Assembly: GCF_900110875.1 (NCBI RefSeq)
Contig: NZ_FOFM01000015.1
Span: 16,439-80,438, forward strand
Source of the DNA: Pseudovibrio axinellae
GTDB taxonomy: Bacteria > Pseudomonadota > Alphaproteobacteria > Rhizobiales > Stappiaceae
Length of the DNA: 64,000 bases
Direction: 5' to 3'
The translations under genes and the position numbers were made by a program. The notes beneath the pieces are model-generated. The model was not told the origin of the DNA. It did no database searches and saw nothing but the letters and a program-made list of their open reading frames with translations. Shown in pieces: positions 52,489 to 63,100 of this stretch (positions are counted from its first letter, which is position 1; each line of letters opens with the position of its first letter).

Positions 52489-54771
52489 TCACGCCATCTC
52501 TCTTGCTCGCTCAGCAAGGACGTCCGCCTGACGGCGCCCACCTTCGTACGGGGCTGGCCACTGCTGCTCCGTATCCCCCAGCTCAACAGCGGCGTGGAGC
52601 GTCCAATATGGGTTAGCAAGGTGCGGTCGTGCCAGAAGGACGAGATCCGCCCGACCAGCCATCAAGATTGAGTTTACGTGATCTGCTTCATAGATATTTC
52701 CAGCAACCAGCGTCGGCACATCCAAGTCATTGCGGACTTGGTCAGAAAACGGAACCTGGAACATACGTCCGTAGGTCGGTTTTTCTTCTTTAGACGTTTG
52801 CCCGGACGACACATTGATTGCATCAGCACCGGCATCTTTAAATAGCCGCGCGATTTCAACAGCATCTTCTGGGTTGACGCCTGCCTCCCCCATCCAGTCA
52901 TGGGCGGAAATTCGAACCGTCATCGGCTTTTCTTCCGGCCACGCAGAGCGCATCGCGTTAAAGACCTCAAGAGGGAAACGCATCCGGTTATCGACGGTCC
53001 CACCGTACTCATCATCACGAGTGTTGGTGACAGGCGAAATGAAAGAGGCCAGCAAATAACCATGAGCGGCGTGCATTTCAATCATATCGAAGCCGGCTTT
53101 GTCAGCTGCTTTTGCCGATGCAACAAACTGCTCGCGCACCAAGTCCATATCTGCCCGGTCCATCGCTTTAGGCATTTGGTTGCCATCTTGAAGCACAATA
53201 GCGGATGCGGAGATAAGTGGCCAATTGCCTTCTTCGAGCGGTTGATCAATGCCATCCCAACCCCGTCGTGTGGACCCTTTACGACCAGCATGACCGATCT
53301 GCGCGCACGTCTTTGCAGGGGTTTCTTCGTGCACGAATTCGTTCAGGTCAGCCCAAAATGCAGTTTGCTCCGAGGTATAAATTCCTGGGCAGCCCGGTGT
53401 GATGCGACCTTGTGCACTCACACAAAGCATCTCTGTAAATACCAGCCCAGCCCCACCTTTTGCACGTTCGCCATAATGGGTTAAATGCCAATTGTTCGGC
53501 ATGCCGTCTTTGGCTTTGTACTGCGCCATGGGTGAAACAACGATGCGATTTGCAAGCTCCATATCGCGTAGCTTGTAAGGCACAAACATCGGACGCCGTG
53601 TACTATTACTTCCCGATGAGCTTTGGAACCAAGCCTCCGCACTCGCCAACCACTCAGGATCCCTCAACCGCAAGTTTTCGTGACTGATGCGCTGCGAGCG
53701 AGTCAGCAATGAGTAATTGAACTGCATCATGCCGAGCCCTAAATAGCGCTCAACTTCTTCGAACCATTGAGTTGAGTTTCTCGCAGCGGACGTAACGCGG
53801 ATCACCTCGAGCTTTCGCTCCTCCTGATAAGTCGTAAGAGCTTCAGGTAATGGCTTATTCTGGTGCAATTGGTCAGCCAACGCGATCGCGCTTTCCATGC
53901 CCAGCTTAGAACCTGAACCAATGGAGAAATGCGCAGTTGCGGAGGCATCACCCAGCAGCACGACATTGTCGAAATACCAATTTTCGCAGGTCACTCTTGG
54001 AAAGCGTATCCAAGCCGATCCACGCACATGGTTTGCGTTGGTCATGAGCGCATGGCTACCCAGGTGCTTTGCAAAAATTCTCTCACACAAAGCAATACTG
54101 TCTTGCTGGCTCAACGTGTCAAAGCCAAAGCGCTCATAAACTTCTGGCCCACACTCAACGATGAACGTCGCATGCTCTTCATCAAACTGGTAGGCGTGCG
54201 CCCAGATCCAGCCGTGCTCGGTTTTCTCAAAGATGAATGTAAATGCATCGTCGAACTTCTGCCGGGTGCCAAGCCAGACAAAGTGATTCCGGCGCAAATC
54301 TATTTCAGGTTTAAACTGCTCTGTATAAAGACTACGGGTGCGGGAATTCAAACCATCTGAGGCAACAAGGAGGTCATTCGTATCTTTCAGTTCCTGAATG
54401 CGAGCATCATCAATATCTGCCTCAAATTCAATCTTCACACCCAAGTCCCGGGCACGCTCTTGCAGCAACAAAAGCAAACGCTTGCGCCCAATACCGCAAA
54501 AACCATGGCCACCAGATGTCATAGTTTCTTCGCCACGTACCGTTTTAACATCATCCCAATAAGCGAAGTTATCACGGATCATCTTTTCGCTAATAAGGTC
54601 GTTTTCACCAAAATTACTAATGGTTTCATCAGAGAGCACGACACCCCACCCGAAGGTATCATCAAATTTATTGCGTTCATAAACGGTGATGTCATGATCC
54701 GCGTCGCGCAGCTTCATTGAAATTGCGAAATAGAGGCCCGAAGGCCCGCCGCCTAACACTGCGATTTTCAT
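52489..54771 (-). CDS. Two-domain flavoenzyme: 2-aminobenzoyl-CoA monooxygenase/reductase or salicylyl-CoA 5-hydroxylase type
   Basis: A 760-residue fusion. Residues 1-370 are an aromatic-ring flavin monooxygenase (VLGGGPSGLYFAISMKLRD; LVASDGLNSRTRSL; VVLLGDASATAHFSIGSG). Residues 385-760 are an Old Yellow Enzyme domain (LANRIVVSPMAQY; IEMHAAHGYLLASFISP; RADLVLLARPHLANP). This order is that of 2-aminobenzoyl-CoA monooxygenase/reductase, which hydroxylates and dearomatises anthraniloyl-CoA; salicylyl-CoA 5-hydroxylases share it. ATG 54771 is preferred: GGAG lies seven bases upstream and four extra N-terminal residues would be needed otherwise. Nearby isatin-hydrolase- and StyA-like genes favour the anthraniloyl-CoA reading. 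No aryl-CoA ligase gene is in the window. Confidence 0.88.
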   Translation of the reverse strand: MKIAVLGGGPSGLYFAISMKLRDADHDITVYERNKFDDTFGWGVVLSDETISNFGENDLISEKMIRDNFAYWDDVKTVRGEETMTSGGHGFCGIGRKRLLLLLQERARDLGVKIEFEADIDDARIQELKDTNDLLVASDGLNSRTRSLYTEQFKPEIDLRRNHFVWLGTRQKFDDAFTFIFEKTEHGWIWAHAYQFDEEHATFIVECGPEVYERFGFDTLSQQDSIALCERIFAKHLGSHALMTNANHVRGSAWIRFPRVTCENWYFDNVVLLGDASATAHFSIGSGSKLGMESAIALADQLHQNKPLPEALTTYQEERKLEVIRVTSAARNSTQWFEEVERYLGLGMMQFNYSLLTRSQRISHENLRLRDPEWLASAEAWFQSSSGSNSTRRPMFVPYKLRDMELANRIVVSPMAQYKAKDGMPNNWHLTHYGERAKGGAGLVFTEMLCVSAQGRITPGCPGIYTSEQTAFWADLNEFVHEETPAKTCAQIGHAGRKGSTRRGWDGIDQPLEEGNWPLISASAIVLQDGNQMPKAMDRADMDLVREQFVASAKAADKAGFDMIEMHAAHGYLLASFISPVTNTRDDEYGGTVDNRMRFPLEVFNAMRSAWPEEKPMTVRISAHDWMGEAGVNPEDAVEIARLFKDAGADAINVSSGQTSKEEKPTYGRMFQVPFSDQVRNDLDVPTLVAGNIYEADHVNSILMAGRADLVLLARPHLANPYWTLHAAVELGDTEQQWPAPYEGGRRQADVLAERAREMA

Positions 54772-54793
54772 GTGCGTCTCCAACTCAAATAAC

Positions 54794-54833
54794 TTTAAGC
54801 TTAAAATATATTCAATTTCATGAATGTCAATAT
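54794..54833. promoter_or_regulatory. Two palindromes before the two-domain flavoenzyme gene
   Basis: TTTAAGCTTAAA (54794-54805) is a perfect 12-base palindrome. Directly upstream, 54808-54833 is a 26-base imperfect palindrome (ATATT...TTTCATGAAT...AATAT) in which 10 of 13 positions match between arms. Such sites are typical of MarR or TetR dimers and imply control of the gene at 54771. Confidence 0.5.
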
Positions 54834-55117
54834 GATAAAATGCACCTTAATAAGCGCGGTGTTTTATAAGCACTTCAATAGAAGAAACTTTAATTTATAT
54901 TTCATATATGAATTAATAAGCCGCCATAAGACAAATGATTTTTGTCAGGGCACAGACAACACAAAGTCTATTTTTCTCAGTGGAAGGCTATCTACTTATC
55001 GCTCGTCGATATGTGGTGATGGAGAACTACTAACGACAGGTGCTATGTACGATGTGCCTCATTAAAACACACCAAGCGAAGCTAGCCTGCGACCTGCCTT
55101 GCATGAAGGTAAGTTTC
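54834..55117. other. AT-rich spacer without a supported gene
   Basis: The gap from 54772 to 55230 contains the palindromes and the terminator listed separately. The remaining part is AT-rich; an 81-codon rightward frame at 54820 has no recognisable domain or ribosome binding site. Confidence 0.5.
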
Positions 55118-55144
55118 AAAAAAAAGGTGCGGTCACCCGCACCT
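55118..55144 (-). terminator. Intrinsic terminator of the hupE-like gene
   Basis: AGGTGCGG and CCGCACCT (55125-55132 and 55137-55144) form an 8-bp stem with a four-base loop, followed on the minus strand by eight T (55125 down to 55118). Confidence 0.88.
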
Positions 55145-55230
55145 AAGTCTTCGTAGATATCGATGGCCCAAGCCGAGCCAAAAACAGCCAACCATCAGGG
55201 CTAGCCTACATATGTTGCCTAGCAAATACG

Positions 55231-55827
55231 CTAAGCAACGAACATCAGGTACAGGCCAAACAGTGCAGTCGCAGCACCAAGCCCGCGCAGGATCATTCGA
55301 CCACTGTTCCATTCTGTGAGGGAACCAAGACCCAACCCGGCCAATCCAAGAGCAAAAGTGGAAACAGAGAACCCAGCGGCGTAAATCAGCAAACTGCCTG
55401 CACTAGCCTCATTCGCATGCGCAGCTCCATGGAAAACGGCAAACACACCTACAATCAGCGCACCAACCACAACTGGAAGCCTAAGCGCAAATGCCACCAA
55501 CAAGCCAACCACGATGACAGACGCCAGAATACCGGTTTCAACAAAGGGAACGACCACCCCCAAAAACCGCGCCCAAAATGCCATAAACATGACCAGTGTG
55601 AACACCAGTGGCCAGACCAGCCGTTTCCGGTTCAACACCAGCGCAGCCCAAACGCCGACGCCGACCATTGTGAGCACATGATCCAATCCACCAAGAGGAT
55701 GCCACAGACCATGAAGGAAATCCGCCTTGGCCTGCCCAGTTGTAAGCGCGGCAGCCTGCGCAGGAAAAGCAATAAGCAGTAAAACCGCAAGTAGCCCTGT
55801 TAAGCTGGCAGTCTCTCTCAATTTCAT
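55231..55827 (-). CDS. HupE/UreJ family membrane protein
   Basis: A 198-residue polytopic membrane protein. A cleavable or first hydrophobic segment (LLAVLLLIAFPAQAAA) is followed by HGLWHPLGGLDHVLTMVGVG, the family's metal-ligand-rich first helix, and FAVFHGAAHANEA, the second conserved His motif. Members transport or help deliver nickel to hydrogenase or urease, or cobalt. No hydrogenase or urease gene is in the window, so it probably serves a remote enzyme. ATG 55827 is chosen for normal family length; the frame extends 63 codons upstream without support. A strong terminator follows. Confidence 0.88.
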   Translation of the reverse strand: MKLRETASLTGLLAVLLLIAFPAQAAALTTGQAKADFLHGLWHPLGGLDHVLTMVGVGVWAALVLNRKRLVWPLVFTLVMFMAFWARFLGVVVPFVETGILASVIVVGLLVAFALRLPVVVGALIVGVFAVFHGAAHANEASAGSLLIYAAGFSVSTFALGLAGLGLGSLTEWNSGRMILRGLGAATALFGLYLMFVA

Positions 55828-56108
55828 CAATCCAAATTCCAATATTGAGCGCGTGAAAGCATGCGCAGTATCCCTCGTCACTACTATGCAAAGTGACCGC
55901 ATAAAGTAACGCCAAACTGACTTGTTTTCGCAGGGCTGGCAATCCAACCACACGCTTTTCAAATGATCACAGTAGATTGCCTGTAGAAAAACACTCTCAT
56001 GCAATTGAAAGTTCACCCATATAGAGAGGTTCTCGTCCTGCGGCTTTCAAAACACAGAAGCACGCACAGTCGCTCAAAACACGCTTCAATACCCGAGATT
56101 GAGCTTAC

Positions 56109-56141
56109 AAAAATCGCCCCTCCCAAAAATGGAAGAGGCGA
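56109..56141 (-). terminator. Intrinsic terminator of the chemoreceptor gene
   Basis: On the minus strand 56141-56131 pairs with 56124-56114 over 11 positions including two G-U wobbles, with a six-base loop and five T after it. It lies about 110 bp past the chemoreceptor stop. The rest of the 55828-56251 gap shows nothing else. Confidence 0.75.
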
Positions 56142-56251
56142 ATGAATGACCAAAACCGCAATCACTCAGGCGGCTTTACTGGAGTATCTAGATATATACT
56201 CCTAACTTTGAACCGCACCCACTTTTGCGACCCAGGTTAGGCGGGCCTAAG

Positions 56252-58282
56252 CTATACCGACTGCACTTTGTTGAGGAAGTCATCGATCTGCGTGCGCAAA
56301 CCAATGACTTCTTCACGTACAGAGAGTGCGGTTTGGGAAACTAAATCTGAAGATTGATTGGTCTTTTGAGCAGCTTCCGCAACCTGAACCATATTGTCAG
56401 AAACATTTTGCGTTCCTGTTGCGGCTTGGTGCACGTTCTCGCTGATTTCCGCAGTTGCCGCGCCCTGCTGCTCGACGGAGGCAGCAATATTGGATGCAAA
56501 CTCGTTGACCTCATGGATACTGGAGGTAATTCCGTGGATCGCTTCTACTGCATCTTTGGATGACGTTTGGATCTCGGTAATTTGCAGGGAGATCTCTTCA
56601 GTCGCCTTGGACGTTTGACTTGCCAGTTCCTTTACCTCAGTGGCAACAACGGCAAAGCCCTTACCCATTTCACCTGCACGCGCAGCTTCAATGGTGGCAT
56701 TGAGAGCAAGCAAGTTGGTTTGCTCAGCGATGTCCTGAATTAGGTTGACGACCTCCCCAATGCGCTGAGCAGTTCCGTCCAGATCCATCACCTTCACATT
56801 CGTTGCTTGTGCCGCAACATTGGTTTGAGTGATCACCTTGTTTGTTCGTGCAATCTGTTGTGCAATCTGCTCAATGGACGTGGAGAGTTCCTCAGAGGCA
56901 GATGCTACCGTTTGCACGTTTGCTGTTGCTTGTTCAGATGCAGCCGTGGTTGCCGTGGTCTGTAGGTTTGTCGCCTCTGCGATCTCAGCTAGCTCTTTAG
57001 AGGTATTATCCAATTCGTCGAACCGGTTATGGATGATGCTCAGCGTTCTCTCTGCAGTTTCGGAAAACGCTTCAATCAATCGCGTGGTTTCCTGTTGGCG
57101 GCTCAATTCACGCTCATGTTCCTTCTCTGATTCACTTTGCAAAGCTTGCCGCTCTGAAACAGCAGATACAAACACCTTAAGAGCATTGGCGACCTGTCCA
57201 ATCTCATCAGTGCGTTTTGTATAAGGCACATCGTCAGATACATCGCCTTTAGCCAATGCCTGCATTCTACCTGTAAGGGTCACGATAGGCCTAGCAATGG
57301 AGTTACTGATAAACCAGAGAACCAGACAGCCTAGCAAGCCAGAGACGAATGCTGCAACAAACGCCATATCGCGCGTATACCTTGCACCCGCACCAATCTC
57401 ATCAGTCGTTACGGACATTCCCGCAAACCAGTACTGATCTGTTATACCTAGCTGAAATCTTTCAAGAATGTACATCCGATCGTCAAGAACCTGAATATTG
57501 AACTCATCGCGAACACCATTCATAACCCTTTCAAAATCCGGTCCCACCTTCTCAGCAAGCCTTGACTGGTCTTTGTTGCTCACCCACAGCCCGGTCTCGC
57601 TCACAACTGCGAGTTGGCCTGTTTCATAAAAGTTGGCGGCACTCATTTTTTGCTGAAGTTTATCAAAGTCGATATCGACAACAACAACACCAACACCTTG
57701 TCCCTGCATATTCATAATTGGCGTTAAAACTGACGCAGAAAGTATAGTGGTTCCTTCAACATCAAAGGTGTAAGGCTCTGTCACATATTGACATTTTTCA
57801 TGCAGGGCCCGTTTCATTCTGAGCTGGACATCTTTTCTTCCAATCTCAGCAGCCAGAAAGCTAATGGTCCCGTTCTCAAAGTAATAGTAGGGAACAAACT
57901 GGCCAGTCTTAGAAGACTGAGCCCTCCCGATAAAGTCGCTGTCCAAACCTACGAGGTCAGGTTCCAGAAACACAGCGATACCCAATATATCCACGGAACC
58001 ACTCAATGCCGCGCGGGTCATCTGCCCAAGGTTATCGCGAGTAGCCTCGCCGCTGATGATCTGCTCACCAATCGTATTGGCGAGCGTTGTAGAGATGACC
58101 TGAGGTTCTTTGAGAAGGTTTTGCGCCGTCACAGATAAACCGGAAGCGACCGACATGAACAGTTTGCGGCTGTCTTCCTCTGAGCTTTGCATACTCAGAT
58201 AAGTCCCTATAGAGATCACAAGTGTAGAGGCAACAATCAAAACCGCTGCTGATGCACTGACAATGCGGTGACTTAGTTTCAT
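56252..58282 (-). CDS. Methyl-accepting chemotaxis protein with periplasmic dCache sensor
   Basis: A 676-residue transmembrane chemoreceptor. Helix 1 is about residues 8-30, followed by a double-Cache periplasmic sensor to about 300 ([49 protein letters not shown]). Helix 2 is near 307-328, HAMP about 330-378, and the signalling hairpin near 525-560 has the highly conserved [20 protein letters not shown]. No CheR-docking pentapeptide ends the protein. dCache receptors usually sense amino acids, organic acids or amines. It is a single gene with its own terminator, between hupE-like and porin genes. Confidence 0.95.
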   Translation of the reverse strand: MKLSHRIVSASAAVLIVASTLVISIGTYLSMQSSEEDSRKLFMSVASGLSVTAQNLLKEPQVISTTLANTIGEQIISGEATRDNLGQMTRAALSGSVDILGIAVFLEPDLVGLDSDFIGRAQSSKTGQFVPYYYFENGTISFLAAEIGRKDVQLRMKRALHEKCQYVTEPYTFDVEGTTILSASVLTPIMNMQGQGVGVVVVDIDFDKLQQKMSAANFYETGQLAVVSETGLWVSNKDQSRLAEKVGPDFERVMNGVRDEFNIQVLDDRMYILERFQLGITDQYWFAGMSVTTDEIGAGARYTRDMAFVAAFVSGLLGCLVLWFISNSIARPIVTLTGRMQALAKGDVSDDVPYTKRTDEIGQVANALKVFVSAVSERQALQSESEKEHERELSRQQETTRLIEAFSETAERTLSIIHNRFDELDNTSKELAEIAEATNLQTTATTAASEQATANVQTVASASEELSTSIEQIAQQIARTNKVITQTNVAAQATNVKVMDLDGTAQRIGEVVNLIQDIAEQTNLLALNATIEAARAGEMGKGFAVVATEVKELASQTSKATEEISLQITEIQTSSKDAVEAIHGITSSIHEVNEFASNIAASVEQQGAATAEISENVHQAATGTQNVSDNMVQVAEAAQKTNQSSDLVSQTALSVREEVIGLRTQIDDFLNKVQSV

Positions 58283-58613
58283 TTTTTTGCTTCGCCATAC
58301 AGATATAAACAGTAAGGGTTCAGCTCGGTCGCGCTCATGAAATAAGGGTACGCGCTAGTTGTATTGACGCGCCAACCCTACAGTAAATCTATATGTAAAT
58401 ATTATTTATATATTAACATACACCACAGGATATACGTTCTTTAACATAGATCAAACTAGCATAACTGACATAAATATACCGACACCGAACCCATTTCTTT
58501 TATATTACTGAAACAAAACATATATCACCATTAGGGCTTACCCATAGATGTATATTTATTCCAGTTTCAAGTAAGGATTGCATGTCACTCACTAGCTGTA
58601 ACTCATTGAATTT
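58283..58613. other. AT-rich spacer between chemoreceptor and porin genes
   Basis: A 331-bp gap with long AT tracts. It must hold the chemoreceptor promoter. I found no gene, clear terminator for the porin, or repeat. Confidence 0.5.
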
Positions 58614-59855
58614 TCAGAACTCTCGTTCGATGCGAAACACAAGGGACAAACTGTTTGGGCCTATCTGTGGGTTCTCAAGAGTGCTACCTGCGGGAATAGG
58701 TACCGTACCCAACTCTGCCACTCGAAAAGCTGTCTCTATGCCAAAGCTGGCGTGGCGTACCGGCCGGTATTCAACCGTCAGATTCAGATCCCACTGTTGC
58801 AGGTCCCAAAGTGTGTATTGATTGAGCTGAGCATAAGATCCGTCGAGTGCCAGCCTGAATTGTTCAAGGTATTCCAATTGAAGCCCACCAGCAATTGACC
58901 AGCCGTAGCTCAACTCTTCAGAACCATCGGTCAGCGCAACCGCATCAAAGGCCTCGATCCCCCAATTGCTGTGCACATAATCCATAATACCCTGCGAATA
59001 AGAGACTTGCAGCGCGGTTTTAAGCAGTATCTTCCCCGCCCACATCGACGGCCAAGACACATCTATGCCCGTACCGAGCGCCCAGCCATAAAGCCCTGTT
59101 GGCGCAGAATCCAAATACCGCACCTGCGCCAGTGCTGCCATCACCTGTGCCTGACCCCAGCCGCGGGCCAACCGTGCATGTGCTACAAAACTGGGGAGCT
59201 TTACACCGCCATAGTTCTCCAAGAACCCATCCGTATCGCGGTATTCGCCGAAAAACAGATTGGCCTGCCGGAATGTTCTGTCCTCTACCGCCGCAGCAAA
59301 ACTAGAGCCGTTTGACATCGTGTAAGTATAACCAGCGAGCCACAATCTCTGATCTGCATAAGCCACATTGGAGGTTGCGCCATAAGAGTAGCCAGTCCAG
59401 AAATCGTAGAAGGAGTGCAAGATTCCAGCTTCAACGCCTGCTAGTTGTATAAAGGCATACCGCAAGCGCTGGGTTACTCGGTCTTGGTTAAATACGGGTG
59501 TTTGGGCTGTCTCAGAGGTCGTTCTCAGCTCCATATATGTGCGCATGATCCCGAACTCTGTCATGTTGCGAGCATCAAAACGAAAATAGGCGCGGACCCG
59601 TGCTAAAACCCCGTTTTGAGACCTATCAGACCAGTCACTTGGGGCCGCGGAAAAATCCTCAAAGCGTAAATCTGCCCGTACCTTGGCCTCTATGCTCAAA
59701 CAAACATCTGTACCTGGCAGGACAAAAAAGTCGTCGGTGTATCCTCCGCAAACTTGCATAAACTCAACCGGTTCGGCAACCAGTTGAGGCTCTTGGGCGA
59801 CACAAAGGCGCGTGCTTGTTATCAGCAATAAACCAGCGGTGAGCGCGCGCCTCAT
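58614..59855 (-). CDS. Outer-membrane porin, Porin_2 family
   Basis: A 413-residue porin of the rhizobial/alphaproteobacterial Porin_2 type. A signal peptide (ALTAGLLLITSTRLCVAQ) is followed by the characteristic PVEFMQVCGGYTDDFFVLPG and TDVCLSIEAKVRADLRF with two Cys. Alternating strands fill the rest and the protein ends in Phe (IEREF), the outer-membrane assembly signal. GGAGGGGG precedes ATG 59855. It lies downstream of the fused oxidoreductase gene in the same direction but separated by 281 bp, so it is likely transcribed on its own. Confidence 0.9.
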   Translation of the reverse strand: MRRALTAGLLLITSTRLCVAQEPQLVAEPVEFMQVCGGYTDDFFVLPGTDVCLSIEAKVRADLRFEDFSAAPSDWSDRSQNGVLARVRAYFRFDARNMTEFGIMRTYMELRTTSETAQTPVFNQDRVTQRLRYAFIQLAGVEAGILHSFYDFWTGYSYGATSNVAYADQRLWLAGYTYTMSNGSSFAAAVEDRTFRQANLFFGEYRDTDGFLENYGGVKLPSFVAHARLARGWGQAQVMAALAQVRYLDSAPTGLYGWALGTGIDVSWPSMWAGKILLKTALQVSYSQGIMDYVHSNWGIEAFDAVALTDGSEELSYGWSIAGGLQLEYLEQFRLALDGSYAQLNQYTLWDLQQWDLNLTVEYRPVRHASFGIETAFRVAELGTVPIPAGSTLENPQIGPNSLSLVFRIEREF

Positions 59856-60082
59856 TCCCCCTCCGGTACTTGGCGTGTTCCGCTGAAGACTGGCAACTCA
59901 CATCAGCTCTGCCCTGCAGTATACCAAGGTCGGAGCGGGTTCAAACCACGCTGTTACCCTAAGATACAGGGGAGAGATCGGTCCGCTGGACGCCCCTGCC
60001 CCGCCTAGAAAAAGAGACGTTAAACCTCTTGGCTCAGGCGCAATTCGCTGCTTGCGCTCTTCTCACGAATTGGAGGAAAGTT

Positions 60083-60107
60083 GGGTGGCGACAAAATCGC
60101 ACCACCC
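60083..60107 (-). terminator. Possible terminator of the fused oxidoreductase gene
   Basis: GGGTGG (60083-60088) and CCACCC (60102-60107) pair, extended by CGA/TCG with a bulge, about 30 bp after the stop. The T run is weak. A second small hairpin, CATAAGC-TTGT-GCTTATG (60124-60141), spans the stop codon itself. Confidence 0.4.
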
Positions 60108-60136
60108 GAAAAGCATTCAAAATCATAAGCTTGTGC

Positions 60137-63100
60137 TTATGCAGGAACCCTTTCCATTTTTGCGTTGCTATGTGCTTTTGTTAGCGTTGAAATGCGTTTT
60201 TCGCGCAATTTGAGCGCTTTTTCTGCATTTCCTGCTCTTACATGCCCAAAGCCACGCACTTTTAGCGGCCAGCTGAGAAGGTCATCGACTACCTTCTCAT
60301 CCGCAACCCGCAAATGCGCGCAGGCCAGATCCATGTCTAGCTCATATGATGAACGTAATTCAAAAGCCAACGCACGTTCCTCATTATTGCGAAACGGATC
60401 AAGAACCGTTCCACGAAGCCCACGAAGGCTCGAAAGCACGATGAACAGTCTCATCATCCAGGGGCCAAATTCAGTTTTGACCGGTTGACCGGTTACGCGG
60501 TCCTTCTTCGCAAACGGCCCACCTCCTATATGGAAGCGAACGCCCAGATCACCTTCAAAGCTATCTTCTAGGCTCTGCTTAAACGATGGGTGAGAGAACA
60601 GGCGAGCGACTTCAAACTCATCTTTATGTGCCAGCAGGCGGAAATACTGAGTGGCCGCAGTGCGCAGAACCTGATCACCCGCGCCTGCTTTTTTAAGGGC
60701 AACCAGCTTTTGCCGGTAGAGCTTGCCAAGGCTGGTCCCCTGATAGTCCTTGAGTCGCTTCACCCTATCTTCAATCAGTTCTTCCAATAGCAATGGACGG
60801 TCCAGTTTGTGCACCTGTGCAAGTGGTGCGCGGGCACTAGCAACGCGTTCTGGGTCCAGCACCATAAGGCGGCCCCAGTTCAAGGCTTCAAAGTTTTTCT
60901 CTCGCGCAACACCGTTCAGTTCAATCGCATGGCGGATGGAACCAAGCGTCACTGGCACCAAACCACTTTGCCATGCAACGCCCAGCAACATCATGTTGGC
61001 CATCACGGCATCGCCGCACAGGTCCTTGGCGGCTTGTGTGGTATCAAACAGAGCCAACCGATCTCCAACGGCCTCGTGCAACCGCGCCTTCAAGTTGGGA
61101 GCATTGATCTGCCAGTCAGGATTTCTGGAAAATTCTGCCGTTGGCACTTCTTCAGAGTTCACCACCACCTGCGCGGAGCCGGAGCGCAAGGTAGTCAGCG
61201 TTTCGTCCCCTGCTGTCACCACCAGATCGCAGCCGATCACCACATCCGCTTCACCCACCGCAAGCCGCGCGCTTTGCAAGTTGTCAGCAGTGTTGGCAAT
61301 GCGCATATGGGTTGTCACTGCACCGTATTTTTGTGCCAGCCCCGTCAGGTCCAGCGTAGAAACGCGGCGACCATCCAGGTGCGCAGCCATAGAAAGAATA
61401 GCGCCGATGGTAACGACACCTGTTCCACCAATACCCGTTACCAATAGACCGGTTGAGCCGTTAATTGCAGGTAGCTCAGGCTCTTCCAGCACCTCATGCG
61501 CAACGGAATCAATTTTCCGTTCTGCTGGTGCAAGTGCCTTTTTGGGTTCGGCACCATGAATGGTTACAAAGCTGGGACAAAAACCCTCAACGCAAGAAAA
61601 ATCTTTGTTGCAGCTGGATTGATTGATCTGGCGTTTGCGGCCCAACGGCGTTTCCAATGGCTCGATGGAAAGACAACCAGACTTCTCGCCACAGTCCCCG
61701 CATCCCTCACAAATCTCGGGGTGAATGAAGGTGCGAACCTTCGGGTCTTCCCACTTGCCGCGCTTGCGCAAGCGGCGGCGTTCTGTGGCGCAGGCCTGAT
61801 CATAAATCAGCACGCTCACGCCTTCCATATCCCTTAGGTCGCGCTGTACGGCTTCCAACTCACGGCGATGATGCACTTCAATTCCCGCTGGAACATCCTG
61901 CGCGGTCACACGTTCTACATCTTCTGTAACGATCACGACCTTGCTGGCGCCTTCGTTCAGCACGGCTGTTACAAGCTGAGGAACCGATTGTTCACCATCG
62001 ACCGGCTGTCCACCGGTCATGGAAACAAAACCGTTTACCAGCAGTTTGTAGGTCATGGTTGTTTTGGCAGCAACGGCCTGACGAATGGCCAGAAAGCCAG
62101 AGTGAAAATAAGTGCCATCGCCCATATTGGCGAACACGTGCGGCTCATCTGTAAACGGCGCCTGCCCAACCCAGTGCATGCCCTCTCCGCCCATCTGAGA
62201 CGGAGCTTTGGTGTTCACCGGGTCATTTAAATACGCAATGGTATGACAGCCAATACCCGCCAGCGCGCGGCTTCCATCTGGTAACTTGGTGGAGGTGTTG
62301 TGCGGACATCCAGAACAAAACGAAGGACGTCGCACAGGCCCCGGCTTGATCTTGATAGCCTGCGGAACTTTTTCCTTAAGGACATCATCTTCAAAAAACT
62401 CTGCGAGCGCTGCTGCCACCTGATTGGCGGACAGAACTCCGGATCTGGCGAGCAAGCCTTTGCCAATGACCTTTGGCGTCAGCCCCGCATCGAAGAGGAT
62501 AGACTTGAGTTGCTCTTCCACCAGCGGACGTTTTTCTTCAATCACAAGGATCTTATCGACACCCTTAGAAAATTCCTTGATGATCTCAGGATCGAGCGGC
62601 CAAACCATGCCCACTTTGAGGATACGTATACCGCGCTTTTCAGCGTCCAGCGCGCTCATGCCCAACTCATTCATCGCCTGTCGCAGATCGGAGTAGGCCT
62701 TGCCAACTCCAATAATGCCAATGCTTGCCTCGTGAGCTTCATGCGTGATTGTGTTGATGTTGTTGGCCTGCGCAAAAGCAAGCGCGCGCGGTATCTTTTC
62801 CTCCAGCAGCCGTTTTTCCTGCATCACCGGCATATCAATTTCGCGAATCCAGACACCGCCCGGAGGCGCTTTAAGGTCTGGTTCCACTACGGTAACACGA
62901 TCCAGATCCACCTCAACGCTAGAGGCACTCTCCACCACATCGGTGACCAGCTTCAGGCCAACCCAGCAACCGCTGTAGCGGCTCATTTCCACCCCCAGCA
63001 CGCCGTAATCCAAAATATCCTGCGGGTTGGCCGGGTAAAGCACAGGTATGCCGGAGGCGATCAATGCATGGTCAGACTGGCCTGCGACCGTAGAAGACTT

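Noticed and set aside
54820..55065. 81-codon rightward frame in the AT-rich spacer
   Set aside because: It overlaps the palindromic promoter region, has no ribosome binding site and its composition is that of AT-rich non-coding DNA.
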